A stretch of DNA of 64,000 nt, from assembly GCA_023416275.1 (NCBI GenBank), contig JAEZIB010000029.1:1-64000 (forward strand), in the 5' to 3' direction. This document shows, in pieces, positions 25,380 to 34,470 of this stretch. Made by a program: the position numbers and the translations under genes. Source of the DNA: Bacillota bacterium (GTDB lineage Bacteria > Bacillota > Clostridia > Acetivibrionales > DSM-1351). The notes beneath the pieces are model-generated. The model was not told the DNA's origin, ran no database searches, and worked only from the letters and a program-made list of their open reading frames with translations. The first letter of the stretch is position 1; each line of letters starts with the position of its first letter.

Positions 25380-25871
25380 ATGAGCAAATACCAAGAAGGA
25401 TTACAACTACTCGAAGAAAAATTTGGAAAAGGCAAAGACAATGTTATTTCACTTGCGACGATTGCACGAGAACCGAGCACTGACGGAAAGCCGCGCCCTG
25501 TTGTCCGTAGTGTTGACGCCTATTATGAAGACGGCACATTTTATGTTGTTACACATGGTAAATCAAACAAAATGCAACAAATCACACAAAATGAGGAGGT
25601 TTCGGTTGCAGGATGCTTAGAGATGTTTACCGCTAGTGGAGTAGCTGAAAACCTTGGTTGGGTGCTTGACTCGAAAAATGCCGAAATAAGAACCAAGCTC
25701 CGCACAGCTTTTGCAGCGTGGTATGACATGGCAAATAATGAAAAGGACGAGAGCTGTTGTTTTTTAGCAATCCATCTTACTAAGGGAACATTAAACATCA
25801 ACCATTGGGAAAAATTATACCATATGGATTTTGTAAATAAGACTGATATGGAAGATGGGGGCATTTTTTAA
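25380..25871 (+). CDS. Pyridoxamine 5'-phosphate oxidase-like flavin protein
   Basis: The start is ATG 25380, with GGAGG at 25367-25371. The 163-residue protein has the split-barrel pattern (NVISLATIAREPSTDGKPRPVVRSV, then TFYVVTHGKSNKMQQI and GTLNINHW). This family binds FMN or F420-like cofactors and includes many uncharacterised reductases; the substrate is unknown. It is a single gene between relics of other genes, so it may have arrived with the island or belong to the host. Confidence 0.75.
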   Translation: MSKYQEGLQLLEEKFGKGKDNVISLATIAREPSTDGKPRPVVRSVDAYYEDGTFYVVTHGKSNKMQQITQNEEVSVAGCLEMFTASGVAENLGWVLDSKNAEIRTKLRTAFAAWYDMANNEKDESCCFLAIHLTKGTLNINHWEKLYHMDFVNKTDMEDGGIF

Positions 25872-26150
25872 GGAGCAAAGTTTTTATAGATATGCGTAAT
25901 GCTACATTTTCAGACTTTATCAGTGCAATGCTATATGATCATAGCCAAGTAACGAATCCTCTATATAATTTATAGTAATATTCACTTGTTTAATCCAATA
26001 AAGCCTATTTTAAGGTGGGATTGTGAGTTTGCACTGATGAACATTCGCACCAACGAAAAGAAGAGGATGATTGCAAAGGGATATGGTTGCTCATCAACTC
26101 TATTTTGATTTCTAAATACGGAGCAGATATGTTCCAAGTGAATTGCTAAT

Positions 26151-26211
26151 AAGAGCTGCTTTTATATATGAGATTTTTTTATCTCAGAAAATAGAAGTGG
26201 CTCTTTTTATT
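26151..26211 (+). terminator. Stem-loop terminator
   Basis: AAGAGC (26151-26156) pairs with GCTCTT (26200-26205), followed by a T-run. An internal TGAGAT/ATCTCA stem strengthens it. Confidence 0.5.
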
Positions 26212-26522
26212 TATACCTCGATAAATAAATTGAGGAATGAGTATATGAATGATTTTTTCGTAGCCATATTGAAAGAATAGAAGAAGTATCCAATCAGGAT
26301 AAGAATTAAATTAATCAGCATGGATGATCTACATGCACCGATTAAACTGGTATGAAGAGCACTGTTGTTTGCATTGACAGCATATGAATTCTGCATATGG
26401 CTGAGATAACGGCAGAACACTTGGAATAGTGTCGGACCGTATGATTTATATTTATGTACCCATCTTACAAAGATTGAACGATAAAAACCAGCAACTTGGG
26501 CAGCCTCATTGAAACATACTTT
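26211..26522 (-). pseudogene. IS3-like transposase OrfA fragment
   Basis: Read on the minus strand, the first residues after a stop give FNEAAQVAGFYRSIFVRWVH and KYKSYGPTLF. This is the helix-turn-helix pattern of IS3-family OrfA proteins (EAA..G..RS.V.RWV.KY..YG). The frame then loses similarity. No inverted ends or OrfB were found, so it is a degraded insertion sequence. Confidence 0.5.
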
Positions 26523-26862
26523 TCAGATAAATTGCTATTACTATACGCATTCTTTTTTCGCTAGGTATTTTGATTTTTTGAACTAAAACACCACCAGAGA
26601 TAAACAATGATTCTATTTTTCATTGTCTACTCTAGGGGTAGTATATCAAGCAGTATACTTTACTTACGACGGTATTGCCTAATGCTACAATGTCAGTAAA
26701 AAAAGCATTTTTATTGAAAAATTACCAATAAATAAACCTGCATATTTCATTAATAACCTAGCTGCGATGCGCTTCAACGATAAATTTCAACACAATTCGA
26801 CTAGTAAATGTTATAGTTTATAATGGGAGTAATAAAATATAGAATATGGAAGAGGGATAGCC

Positions 26863-27670
26863 ATGAATGAGTTTATATTTAGAAGTATTGTTGAATCTTG
26901 GGAGAATTGCGAGAAGTGTGGTGTGTCGAAGGAGATTAAAGAACCTCAAAAACTAATTACAGATGATGAATTGCGAAAACAGACAGAAAAAAAAAGAGTA
27001 TTTGGCCATTTTTAAGGATTTCATGTATAAGTATATTGATTCCATTAGAGTGGAAAGGGGATACTATTGTTTTCTGGTTTTAAATGAAGAATTAACTATT
27101 TTAGACGTTTTTTTTCCAAGATGGATAAATATAAGCGGACATTGTACATTCAAAAAATACCTAAAATCAGGAGTTTCATTTTGTAGTAAAAGTGTTGGGA
27201 CTAATGCTGTATTTATTGCGAAACAGAGTAATACACCCGTATATTTAGATCCACAATTTCATTATTGCAATGTACTAAAAGAATGGCATGAATACTGTGT
27301 ACCGATTTGGGATGGTTATAATAAAGGATATGTAGCTTTAATACGTGTAGGTCATCCCATATCAAGTGCTTTAAAGGGATTTGTAGACTTATTAGCAAAA
27401 AATATGTGCTGTACAAGCTACACTCAAGGATTTCCCGGTAGTAAAAATGATTTGAATAAAAAATTAACACAACAGCATAAGCTGATTTTGAAAAGGATAG
27501 CACAAGGTATGACTGACGAACAGATAGCGTGTGAATTAGAAATATCACTATCTACTGTCAGATTTCATACTCAGAATATTTTTAAAATCTTTAATGTGGG
27601 GACGAGGATTGAAGCTGTTATGAAAGCAATCATTCAAAACGAGATTTTTATAAGTGACTTATATGACTGA
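26863..27670 (+). pseudogene. GAF/LuxR-type regulator split by frameshift at an A9 run
   Basis: ATG 26863 with AGAGGGA reads MNEFIFRSIVESWENCEKCG to a TAA at 27013. The rest of the protein continues in the next frame (26963-27670) without its own ribosome site. The join is at nine A residues (26987-26995); removing one A would fuse the parts into ~268 residues. The fused order is an activator-type N-terminus (SWxxC), a GAF-like domain (GTNAVFIAKQ, HEYCVPIWDG) and a LuxR helix-turn-helix (LTQQHKLILKRIAQGMTDEQ). It may be a pseudogene, a slippage-expressed gene or a sequencing error. Confidence 0.65.
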
Positions 27671-27742
27671 TTCTACTAAAACGATATGAACGTGACTCAA
27701 GTAAAATTGAAGATATTTGCAGCTTCCTATTTCAAAAAAAGT

Positions 27743-27827
27743 CTTATACTAATTTGTATTTAAAATTTGGAATCACATTTTAAATAGCCGCAATTGCGGT
27801 GATGGATCGAAGCTCTCAAAGGTTGTT
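27743..27827 (+). repeat. Family-3 repeat, copy 1
   Basis: Begins TTATACTAATTTG, then an AAAAT..GGAATCACATTTTA stem and a CGCAA/TTGCGG-type stem. It ends CTCAAAGGTTGTT. It matches 34782-34865 with scattered differences, some of which preserve pairing. It lies immediately upstream of the tandem MITE-like copies. Confidence 0.65.
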
Positions 27828-27888
27828 GATGTTATTAACTCTGGAGTGACTATATAATTTGCATTAATGAAGAAGCTTTTATTAAAAA

Positions 27889-28040
27889 TATAACGAGGCT
27901 AGGAAATGTTCCACACTTCTATAAGTGGCGGGAACCGCTTTATTTTCAGGCGGTGAGAATATTTTCGCCTCTTTGAAATACCGCTGATGTAATTAAATTT
28001 TTCTACAATCGAAAAATTTAATTCTGAATCTAGGTATTAT
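27889..28040 (+). repeat. MITE-like family-1 repeat, copy A
   Basis: Starts TATAACGAGGC and ends TAGGTATTATA (inverted ends). Inside are CACTTCTATAAGTG, an ACCGC...GCGGT hairpin and a long AATTAAATTTTTC...GAAAAATTTAATT stem. It is joined head to tail with copy B through a shared end. No transposase is encoded. Confidence 0.7.
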
Positions 28041-28192
28041 AACGAGGCAAGAAAAGGTTCCCCACTTCTATAAGTTGAGGGTACCGCTTTGGTTTTCAGG
28101 CGGTGGGAATATCTTCTGCCTCCTAAAACGCAGCTGATGTAATGATATTTTTCTACAATAAAAAATTTCATTTTAAATCTAGGCGTTATAAA
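28036..28192 (+). repeat. MITE-like family-1 repeat, copy B (tandem)
   Basis: Same organisation as copy A, with better-preserved ends: ATTATAACGAGGC at the left and TAGGCGTTATAA at the right. It ends 86 bases before the start of the ABC transporter gene, so the element may contribute leader or promoter sequence to the biosynthetic cluster. Confidence 0.7.
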
Positions 28193-28278
28193 AATTAGTT
28201 CCCGTTGGGTAATCAAAGGCTTTGCGGAGGATTAGTTACTGACGAAGTTTGCAGAAAATAGTACAAGGGGAGGTAGTT

Positions 28279-29289
28279 ATGGCACTTATTAGGGTTAACA
28301 ATTTAGTTAAGGATTATAAGATTAATGTAAGAAAGAAAGGAATCTTAGGTGCAGTACAAGGTCTCCTTGTGCCTGAATATAAGATAAAACGGGCAGTAGA
28401 TAATATCAGTTTTGAAATTGAAAAGGGTGAAATGGTTGGTTTTATAGGACCTAATGGTGCCGGAAAATCAACAACGGTCAAGATGCTTACAGGGATACTG
28501 GTTCCGACATCGGGCTCAATATCTATCGGCGGTCTTTGTCCGCATAAAGACAGAAAAAAGAATGCATTTAGAATTGGAGCTGTATTCGGACAGAGGACAC
28601 AGCTTTGGTGGGATCTCCCAGCAGTGGACACCTTTGACCTACTCAGATACGTATATAAAATCCCTGAAAAGACCTTCAAGAAGAATATGGAGGTGTTTAA
28701 TGAAATCCTGGGTTTGAACGAATTTCTCAATAGCCCTACAAGGCAGCTGAGTCTTGGGCAGAGGATGAGGGCCGATATTGCAGCAGCTTTGCTTCATGAT
28801 CCGGAAATCATTTTCTTTGATGAACCTACAATAGGTTTGGACGTTGTAGCTAAAGAAAAGATTAGAGAATTCATAAGGTTTGTTAATAAGGAAAAAGGCA
28901 CAACAATGTTGTTTACAACTCATGACATGTTAGATATCGAAAAGACATGCCAGAGAATGATAATAATCGATCATGGCATGACCATTTATGATGGTTCAGT
29001 AGAAAAGATTAAGGATGTTCTTGGAAAAGAGAGAACCCTTGCTGTGGAATTTGGAGAAGAATACAACGAGATTTCGTTGCCTGGAGTTGAACTGATCAAG
29101 CAGGAAGAAAACAAAATGTGGTTTAAACTCAATAAGGATGAGGTGCAGGTCTCAAATCTTATTTTCAGTTTAGCCCAAAAATATGTGATTAACGACTTGA
29201 CAATACAGGAACCAGAGATTGAGGCAATTGTCAGAGAAATCTATCAGGGGGGTATTAGTTTTGATAAGAGCTTATCTGGAGTTTGCTAA
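28279..29289 (+). CDS. ABC transporter ATPase of an ABC-2 exporter
   Basis: ATG 28279 is chosen because GGGGAGG lies just upstream; an earlier in-frame start at 28249 has no such site. The 336-residue ATPase has GPNGAGKSTTVKML (Walker A), QLSLGQRMRADIAAALL (signature), IIFFDEPTIGLD (Walker B) and FTTHDM (switch). A ~100-residue C-terminal extension follows, as in DrrA/CcmA-type ATPases. It overlaps the first permease gene. It is the first gene of the long plus-strand cluster and probably powers export of its product. Confidence 0.88.
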   Translation: MALIRVNNLVKDYKINVRKKGILGAVQGLLVPEYKIKRAVDNISFEIEKGEMVGFIGPNGAGKSTTVKMLTGILVPTSGSISIGGLCPHKDRKKNAFRIGAVFGQRTQLWWDLPAVDTFDLLRYVYKIPEKTFKKNMEVFNEILGLNEFLNSPTRQLSLGQRMRADIAAALLHDPEIIFFDEPTIGLDVVAKEKIREFIRFVNKEKGTTMLFTTHDMLDIEKTCQRMIIIDHGMTIYDGSVEKIKDVLGKERTLAVEFGEEYNEISLPGVELIKQEENKMWFKLNKDEVQVSNLIFSLAQKYVINDLTIQEPEIEAIVREIYQGGISFDKSLSGVC

Positions 29290-30052
29290 AAAGGCATTTC
29301 AAAATAATATTGTATACAGGTTTGACTGTTTTGTTGGCGTAATTAATACCCTCGTTATGATTTTTGTCAATATATCCATATGGAAGGCTATCTATGAAGA
29401 GGAAGAAGTACTTGACGGGGTACAATTCAGGATACTGATGACCTACATAGTTATTGGATTTATCATGCAGTGTATTTTTACAATGGATGAATACATAATA
29501 GAGAATAAGGTTAAATCTGGACTTATATCGTCTGATCTATTGAAACCTATTAGCTTTAGGCTCTATATTTTCTCACACAACCTTGGAAATACAGCTTTCA
29601 AATTGGTTATGCAGCTTATACCCGCACTTATCGTTTCGATACTTTTATTTAAGCTGCTGGCTCCTTTCTCTTTGGCTATGGGCATATACTTTGTAATAAG
29701 TGCAGTACTGGGATTTCTCGTGCTGTATTGTTTGAATTTTATAGTATGGGTCAGCTCCTTCTGGTTTTTCTGGACCTTTAGTCTGGTAACAATAAAGGAT
29801 GCTTTCGTAATGATTTTCTCAGGTGCACTGCTTCCTTTATGGTTTATGCCTCAGTGGCTTCAAGATTTTATTAAGTTTACTCCTTTTGACTCAATATACT
29901 TTACTCCGATATGTATTTATCTTGGGCAAGTACCGAGTGAAGACATCTTTATGACTATAGTCAGACAGGTTATATGGCTTGGAATATTATTTGTTATTGG
30001 ACAGATTTTATGGAAAAGGGCAACAAAGAAACTTGTTGTTCAGGGGGGATAA
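29261..30052 (+). CDS. ABC-2-type permease subunit 1
   Basis: TTG 29261 is preceded by a G6 ribosome site (29247-29252), and the gene overlaps the ATPase end by 29 bases, a sign of translational coupling. The ~263-residue protein has six predicted membrane segments (for example NTLVMIFVNISIWKAIY and FSLAMGIYFVISAVLGFLVL). The PLWFMPQWLQDFIKFTPFDS segment is typical of the paired ABC-2 (DUF990-like) permeases. It probably forms a heterodimer with the next gene's product. Confidence 0.82.
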   Translation: MIRAYLEFAKKAFQNNIVYRFDCFVGVINTLVMIFVNISIWKAIYEEEEVLDGVQFRILMTYIVIGFIMQCIFTMDEYIIENKVKSGLISSDLLKPISFRLYIFSHNLGNTAFKLVMQLIPALIVSILLFKLLAPFSLAMGIYFVISAVLGFLVLYCLNFIVWVSSFWFFWTFSLVTIKDAFVMIFSGALLPLWFMPQWLQDFIKFTPFDSIYFTPICIYLGQVPSEDIFMTIVRQVIWLGILFVIGQILWKRATKKLVVQGG

Positions 30053-30057
30053 TTTTT

Positions 30058-30897
30058 ATGAGAGATAGTAGAACCTTCAGCATACCTGAACTTATAAGAC
30101 TGTTTTTTAAATTTTCACAATTAAACCTCAGGTCGATGCTTGAATATAAGTTTGATAGATTTTTATTGGCATTTGCAGTATTCTGCAGGGAAATGATTAG
30201 TGTAGTAGTCATGTTGCTGATTCTTACACGCTTCATAAGAATCAAAGGTTGGGAAATGAATGAGATGTTCTTCCTTTACAGCTTTCTTTTCTTGTCCTAC
30301 AGCCTTTTTATATTCCTTTTCACAGGAATAAGGGATTTTGATGACATGGTTTACACTGGCGAACTTGACAGATACCTTTTAAGACCTACGGGACTAATGT
30401 TTCAGATAGTATCTTCCAGAGTCGATTACTGTGCAACAGTTGGACATGGCACAGTTGGAATTATTCTTTTTATTAAAACAGCTGGTTCGATTGGAATAGA
30501 CTGGAATGCTACAAGTATTGCATATTATATATCAGCCTTAATCGGAGGTGCAATAATCCAGGCGTCAATATTTATGATTTCATCGTGCTTCAGCTTCTGG
30601 GCAGTAAAAACTACAAATTTACGTAACCTCATATTCTTTAATTCAAGGCGATTTGCAGGTTATCCAATAAGTTTTTATCCTGGAATAATCCAGAAGCTGC
30701 TTGTTTTTGTAGTTCCTTTTGCATTTGTAAGCTATTTTCCGGCACAGTTCTTCCTCAGAAAGCCTGATATTAATATGTTCTGGAACGGATACCTTTATCT
30801 TACACCCGTTGTTGGCGCTATAATGTTTGCGTTGGTATATTCATTGTGGAGGTATGGCCTCAGAAGCTATAGCAGCACTGGTAATGCAATGTATTGA
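30058..30897 (+). CDS. ABC-2-type permease subunit 2
   Basis: ATG 30058 follows CAGGGGGGAT, five bases after the previous stop. The 279-residue protein has six membrane segments and the family features LDRYLLRPTG and YPISFYPGIIQKLLVFVVPF. It completes an ATPase plus two-permease exporter. The substrate is unknown. Its position at the head of a biosynthetic cluster suggests product efflux or self-protection. Confidence 0.82.
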   Translation: MRDSRTFSIPELIRLFFKFSQLNLRSMLEYKFDRFLLAFAVFCREMISVVVMLLILTRFIRIKGWEMNEMFFLYSFLFLSYSLFIFLFTGIRDFDDMVYTGELDRYLLRPTGLMFQIVSSRVDYCATVGHGTVGIILFIKTAGSIGIDWNATSIAYYISALIGGAIIQASIFMISSCFSFWAVKTTNLRNLIFFNSRRFAGYPISFYPGIIQKLLVFVVPFAFVSYFPAQFFLRKPDINMFWNGYLYLTPVVGAIMFALVYSLWRYGLRSYSSTGNAMY

Positions 30898-30945
30898 TAT
30901 AGTTGTTCTATAAATTTCAATATAAATAATTTTAGGGGAGTGCTT

Positions 30946-32517
30946 ATGAAAAAGTATAGAAATGTAATTATTTTAGGGGTAGTTTTAGTAGCAGTTGCCG
31001 TGTTCCTTTGTGTAAAGTTTGTGAATTTTAGTGATTTACTTTTGACCTTTGGCTACTATGACGACAAAGTCACAGTAGTAAATACCGCGGATATACACGG
31101 ACATTTGGTTTACGATGACGATGTAGGAGGATACTATTCACTGGACGATGTTAATATTATTATGGGAATGCCTTTAATAAAGACTTTGATTGAAGAAGAA
31201 AAGGCAAAGAGCAAGGAAAAGACTCTGGTTCTTGACTGTGGAGACATGTTCCACGGACCGAATGAAGGATGTATGAATAAGGGTGGAGCAGTTGTGGAAT
31301 GCGCAAATCTTATGGGGTATGATGCTGCGGTGCCTGGGAATCATGATTTCAACTATGGAATTAAGAGATTCTTCGAAATTTCTAAAGAAATAAATTATCC
31401 AATCATCGCATCAAACATTTATAAAGATGGAAAGTTTGCTTTTAATGAATACAAGATTTATGAAGTCGGCGGGAAAAAAGTGGCAGTATTTGGACTGGTC
31501 TTTAAGGAATTGCTTGACTATTCAGATGCCAGGGACTTTGAGGATGTTACTATTGAAGATCCTGTAAAAGTAGCAAAAAAACTGGTGCCGGAATTAAGAA
31601 AGAAAGCTGATGTTGTCATACTATTATCACACATGGGGCCCAATGCAGATGAAGTACTTGCAGAAAAGGTAAGCGGTATAGATATGATATTGGCTTCACA
31701 CCTCCACGATATAATGAAAACTCCAAAGGTGGTAAATGGAACATATATAGCCGAGCCAGGCGGATGGACAACACACATAGGTATAACTAATTTCTATTTC
31801 AAGGGAGGAAAGCTCTCAAAAATCAAGTGGGAATTGAGAAACAGTAAGGATAAAGAAAAAGCAGACCCAAAGATAGATGAAATAGGACAGAAATATCATG
31901 CGATTTCATATGAAGAACAAAAGGAAGTAATAGGTAAAACAGAGACGAAATTAATAGGAATGAGAACAAAAGCCAGAACACAGGAAGTCAATCTTGGAAA
32001 TCTGATGACGGATGCCATGAGAGAAGCTGCAAAGGCTGATATAGCACTTCTTAACGGAGGTGGAATCAGGCAGAGCCTGGAAGAAGGAGATGTCAGGGTT
32101 TATGATATCGGAAAGGTTATGCCTTTTGATAATAGACTGGTAACTCTCGAGCTGAAAGGGGAAACAATATATGAAATACTCGAAAAAGGTTTGGATGTTT
32201 ATCCAATGTCCTATAATGGAGGATTTCAGCAGGTTTCAGGTATTAAATATGAGTTTGATGCATCAAAACCAGCAGGAAAAAGGCTTGTTAAGGTAACTAA
32301 GGATGGAAAACCACTGGATAAAGAAAAATACTACAAGGTCGCAACCAATGATTACCTTTATAAGGGCGGAGATTCAATGAAGATGCTAGTTGGGCAGAAG
32401 CAATTGGACAGTGGTGCTTTGCTCAAGGATATCGTGGTTGAGTACTTTAAAAAGCACAAGACTGTAAATCCAAAGGTGGAAGACAGAATTAAGGTATTAA
32501 ATGAGAGATATAACTGA
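30946..32517 (+). CDS. Membrane-anchored 5'-nucleotidase/UshA-type metallophosphatase
   Basis: ATG 30946 is favoured over GTG 30940 by spacing from TAGGGGAG. One N-terminal membrane helix (residues ~6-25) anchors the protein outside the cell. Metal motifs are TADIHGH, DCGDMFHG, PGNHDFNYG, LLSHMG and ASHLHD. The substrate-binding C-terminal domain begins near VNLGNLMTDAM, with LLNGGGIRQS and MPFDNRLV. The family hydrolyses extracellular nucleotides or their conjugates. In this cluster it might remove a phosphate from an exported, phosphorylated (self-protected) product, which is inference. Confidence 0.88.
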   Translation: MKKYRNVIILGVVLVAVAVFLCVKFVNFSDLLLTFGYYDDKVTVVNTADIHGHLVYDDDVGGYYSLDDVNIIMGMPLIKTLIEEEKAKSKEKTLVLDCGDMFHGPNEGCMNKGGAVVECANLMGYDAAVPGNHDFNYGIKRFFEISKEINYPIIASNIYKDGKFAFNEYKIYEVGGKKVAVFGLVFKELLDYSDARDFEDVTIEDPVKVAKKLVPELRKKADVVILLSHMGPNADEVLAEKVSGIDMILASHLHDIMKTPKVVNGTYIAEPGGWTTHIGITNFYFKGGKLSKIKWELRNSKDKEKADPKIDEIGQKYHAISYEEQKEVIGKTETKLIGMRTKARTQEVNLGNLMTDAMREAAKADIALLNGGGIRQSLEEGDVRVYDIGKVMPFDNRLVTLELKGETIYEILEKGLDVYPMSYNGGFQQVSGIKYEFDASKPAGKRLVKVTKDGKPLDKEKYYKVATNDYLYKGGDSMKMLVGQKQLDSGALLKDIVVEYFKKHKTVNPKVEDRIKVLNERYN

Positions 32518-32584
32518 TTAAAAGTTTTTTAATGAAAGATATAAATAATTTATATTTAAAATAAAATTTTAGGGGGAGCAAATC

Positions 32585-32839
32585 ATGGCAAGTTTGGAGA
32601 TTGGCGAAGTTAAAGAGCGTGTAATGGAAGTAATTAAGAGAAATGCGGTATTCAATGCCGGCAAAGTGAATGAAAATTCAAGCATCAGAAGAGATCATGG
32701 TATTGATTCAATCAAGCTGGTAGAAATGATCATTGACCTGGAGGAAGAATTTGATATAGAAGTGGACAGTGATATGCTCAACTTTGAAAACTTTGCAACT
32801 GTAGAGCTGATATCAAATTATGTAGCTGAAAGATTATAA
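32585..32839 (+). CDS. Acyl/peptidyl carrier protein 1
   Basis: An 84-residue acidic protein with AGGGGGAG upstream. Ser42 in GIDSIKLVE is the phosphopantetheine site. The helical pattern (IDLEEEFDIEVDSDML) is that of stand-alone ACP/PCP proteins. It sits 13 bases before an AMP-dependent ligase, its likely loading partner. It is distinct from fatty-acid ACP by context and by the presence of a second carrier at 35187. Confidence 0.88.
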   Translation: MASLEIGEVKERVMEVIKRNAVFNAGKVNENSSIRRDHGIDSIKLVEMIIDLEEEFDIEVDSDMLNFENFATVELISNYVAERL

Positions 32840-32852
32840 ACAGGGGTGGAAA

Positions 32853-34340
32853 ATGAATATATACGATACACTTGTAAAGTCTGCTATTGAGTATCCTGAC
32901 AAGAATGCAGTCAGAAGTGCTGACCAGTGCTATACATATACGGGTATGCTGGAATATTCCATGCAATTGGCAGGTCATTTGCTTAATTTGGGACTGCCGA
33001 AAAAAGCAAAAGCTATTATTTATTTGAATGATTCAGCTGAATTTGTTGCAGCATTATATGGGATTAATATTGCAGGAATGGTTTTTGTACCTGTATCGCT
33101 TCAGTCAAAAGACATCCGGCTCCAGGAGATAATAATGCATTCAGGTGCTGAAGTGATTATAACTTCAGGAAAAATGCTGGAGAATATTGAATCCATAGAT
33201 ACAAAAGAAATACCCACATTAAAGAAGATAGTCCTTCTTGAAGGCTTTACCCAGAGCGAAAAGTTAAAAGCTAAGTTGGATATCAGCAGTGTGTGTTATG
33301 TTCAAGGCAAGGCTTCTGACGTTACGTGTCAGGATTGGGCAGAGGATGAGATGGCAGCTATTTTCTACATGATTGACAAGACAGGCAAGCCTAAAGGAAT
33401 CATGCTTTCAACGAGAAATGTTGTCAGCAATATGGAGGCAATAATTGATTATCTGAAAATGACAAGCAAGGATAATCTTCTTATCCTCAAACCTATGGCT
33501 ATCGTTGGAACAGTTACTGGTGAGATCATAGCAAGTATGGCTGTAGGCGCTACTATTGTTATACTAAGCGGAATAATCCATGCAGGTATTATTTTAAAAG
33601 CTATTCAGGACTATAAAATTACAGGCTTTTTTGCTGTACCAATAATGCTTCACCAGATTGTTGAGTACAGAAGGAAAGAAAAATATTCTACAACCAGCTT
33701 AAGGTATATTCAGACCGGGGCTGCAAAGCTGATAAAAGAAGATGTACAGCAGCTCTTGGACATGTACAAGGGAGTAGAATTTTATTATATTTACGGGCTT
33801 TCAGAGGCATCGCCCAGGGTGCTTCATTTAAAGCCAGAGGATATGTTGAGAAAAGCAGGTTCAGTAGGGAAACCAGTTAAATACTGCACTGTAAAGCTCC
33901 TTGATGCAAACGGAAATGAAGTCAAAGCGGGTGAAATAGGTGAAATTTACGTACAAGGCCCTAATGTTATGCTTGGTTATTACAACTCGCCTGAATTAAC
34001 CGGTGAAGTTATTACTACTCATGGCTTAAAGACTGGCGACTTGGCATATATGGATGATGAGGGATACATATATTGGGCAGGTAGGGCTGACAATATGATA
34101 AACCAGGGAGGCTTTCACGTTTATCCTGCCGAGATAGAAAAAGTTATCCTGAAAAACGAAGAAGTGCAGTCTGTTAAAGTGGACGGAGTTCAGGATGATA
34201 TATTAGGACATAAAATAAGGGCTACTGTTACACCCAAAGCTGGTATCAACATAAGTGAGGCAGAAATTTATGAATTTTGTTATAGGCATATGGAAGCAGT
34301 AAAGATACCTAAAGTCATTGAGATAGCTAAGGTTTTATAA
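32853..34340 (+). CDS. AMP-dependent acyl/amino-acid ligase, C-terminus lost
   Basis: A 495-residue member of the adenylate-forming superfamily. YGLSEASPR (A5), TGDLAYMDDEGYIYWAGRAD (A7-A8) and VYPAEIEKVI are clear. The phosphate-binding loop is FYMIDKTGKPKG instead of YTSGTTGxPKG. The protein stops at EIAKVL, before the A10 segment with the catalytic Lys. After this TAA the same frame reads GSEKVERNY, stop, which resembles a worn SGKVxR A10 motif. It may have reduced activity or a changed role. It follows the carrier protein gene by 13 bases. Confidence 0.82.
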   Translation: MNIYDTLVKSAIEYPDKNAVRSADQCYTYTGMLEYSMQLAGHLLNLGLPKKAKAIIYLNDSAEFVAALYGINIAGMVFVPVSLQSKDIRLQEIIMHSGAEVIITSGKMLENIESIDTKEIPTLKKIVLLEGFTQSEKLKAKLDISSVCYVQGKASDVTCQDWAEDEMAAIFYMIDKTGKPKGIMLSTRNVVSNMEAIIDYLKMTSKDNLLILKPMAIVGTVTGEIIASMAVGATIVILSGIIHAGIILKAIQDYKITGFFAVPIMLHQIVEYRRKEKYSTTSLRYIQTGAAKLIKEDVQQLLDMYKGVEFYYIYGLSEASPRVLHLKPEDMLRKAGSVGKPVKYCTVKLLDANGNEVKAGEIGEIYVQGPNVMLGYYNSPELTGEVITTHGLKTGDLAYMDDEGYIYWAGRADNMINQGGFHVYPAEIEKVILKNEEVQSVKVDGVQDDILGHKIRATVTPKAGINISEAEIYEFCYRHMEAVKIPKVIEIAKVL

Positions 34341-34377
34341 GGAAGTGAAAAGGTTGAAAGAAATTACTAATACATTT

Positions 34378-34470
34378 GAAGGAGGTACCGAGCCCATGCC
34401 ATTTCTGTCAGAGAAATGTACATTTCTTTGATGTTCTTTGTGCGAAATGGTGGGCATGGGCATAATAATG
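34378..34470 (+). promoter_or_regulatory. Long hairpin inserted between ribosome site and DUF3343 start
   Basis: GAAGGAGGT (34378-34386) is followed by GCCCATGCCATTTC (34392-34405) and, after a loop, GAAATGGTGGGCATGGGC (34444-34461), its complement with a four-base insertion. The loop contains a perfect AGAAATGTACATTTCT palindrome. Only five bases before and six after the stem separate the ribosome site from ATG 34468, so folding would restore normal spacing. Confidence 0.6.

Larger units (their letters stand above)
25872..26862. other. Relic-rich intergenic region
   Basis: Nearly 1 kb without an intact gene. It contains a 27-codon frame at 25893-25976 (MRNATFSDFISAMLYDH) with a possible AAGGAG, a terminator at 26151-26211 and a transposase remnant on the minus strand (26211-26522). 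The remaining 340 bases before the regulator gene show no clear feature beyond AT-rich promoter-like runs. Confidence 0.5.

Noticed and set aside
27889..28192. Tandem ~150-bp units as a possible CRISPR array
   Set aside because: Only two full units share an end, the units are far too long, and copies C and D occur singly elsewhere with inverted ends, which fits a MITE-like element.
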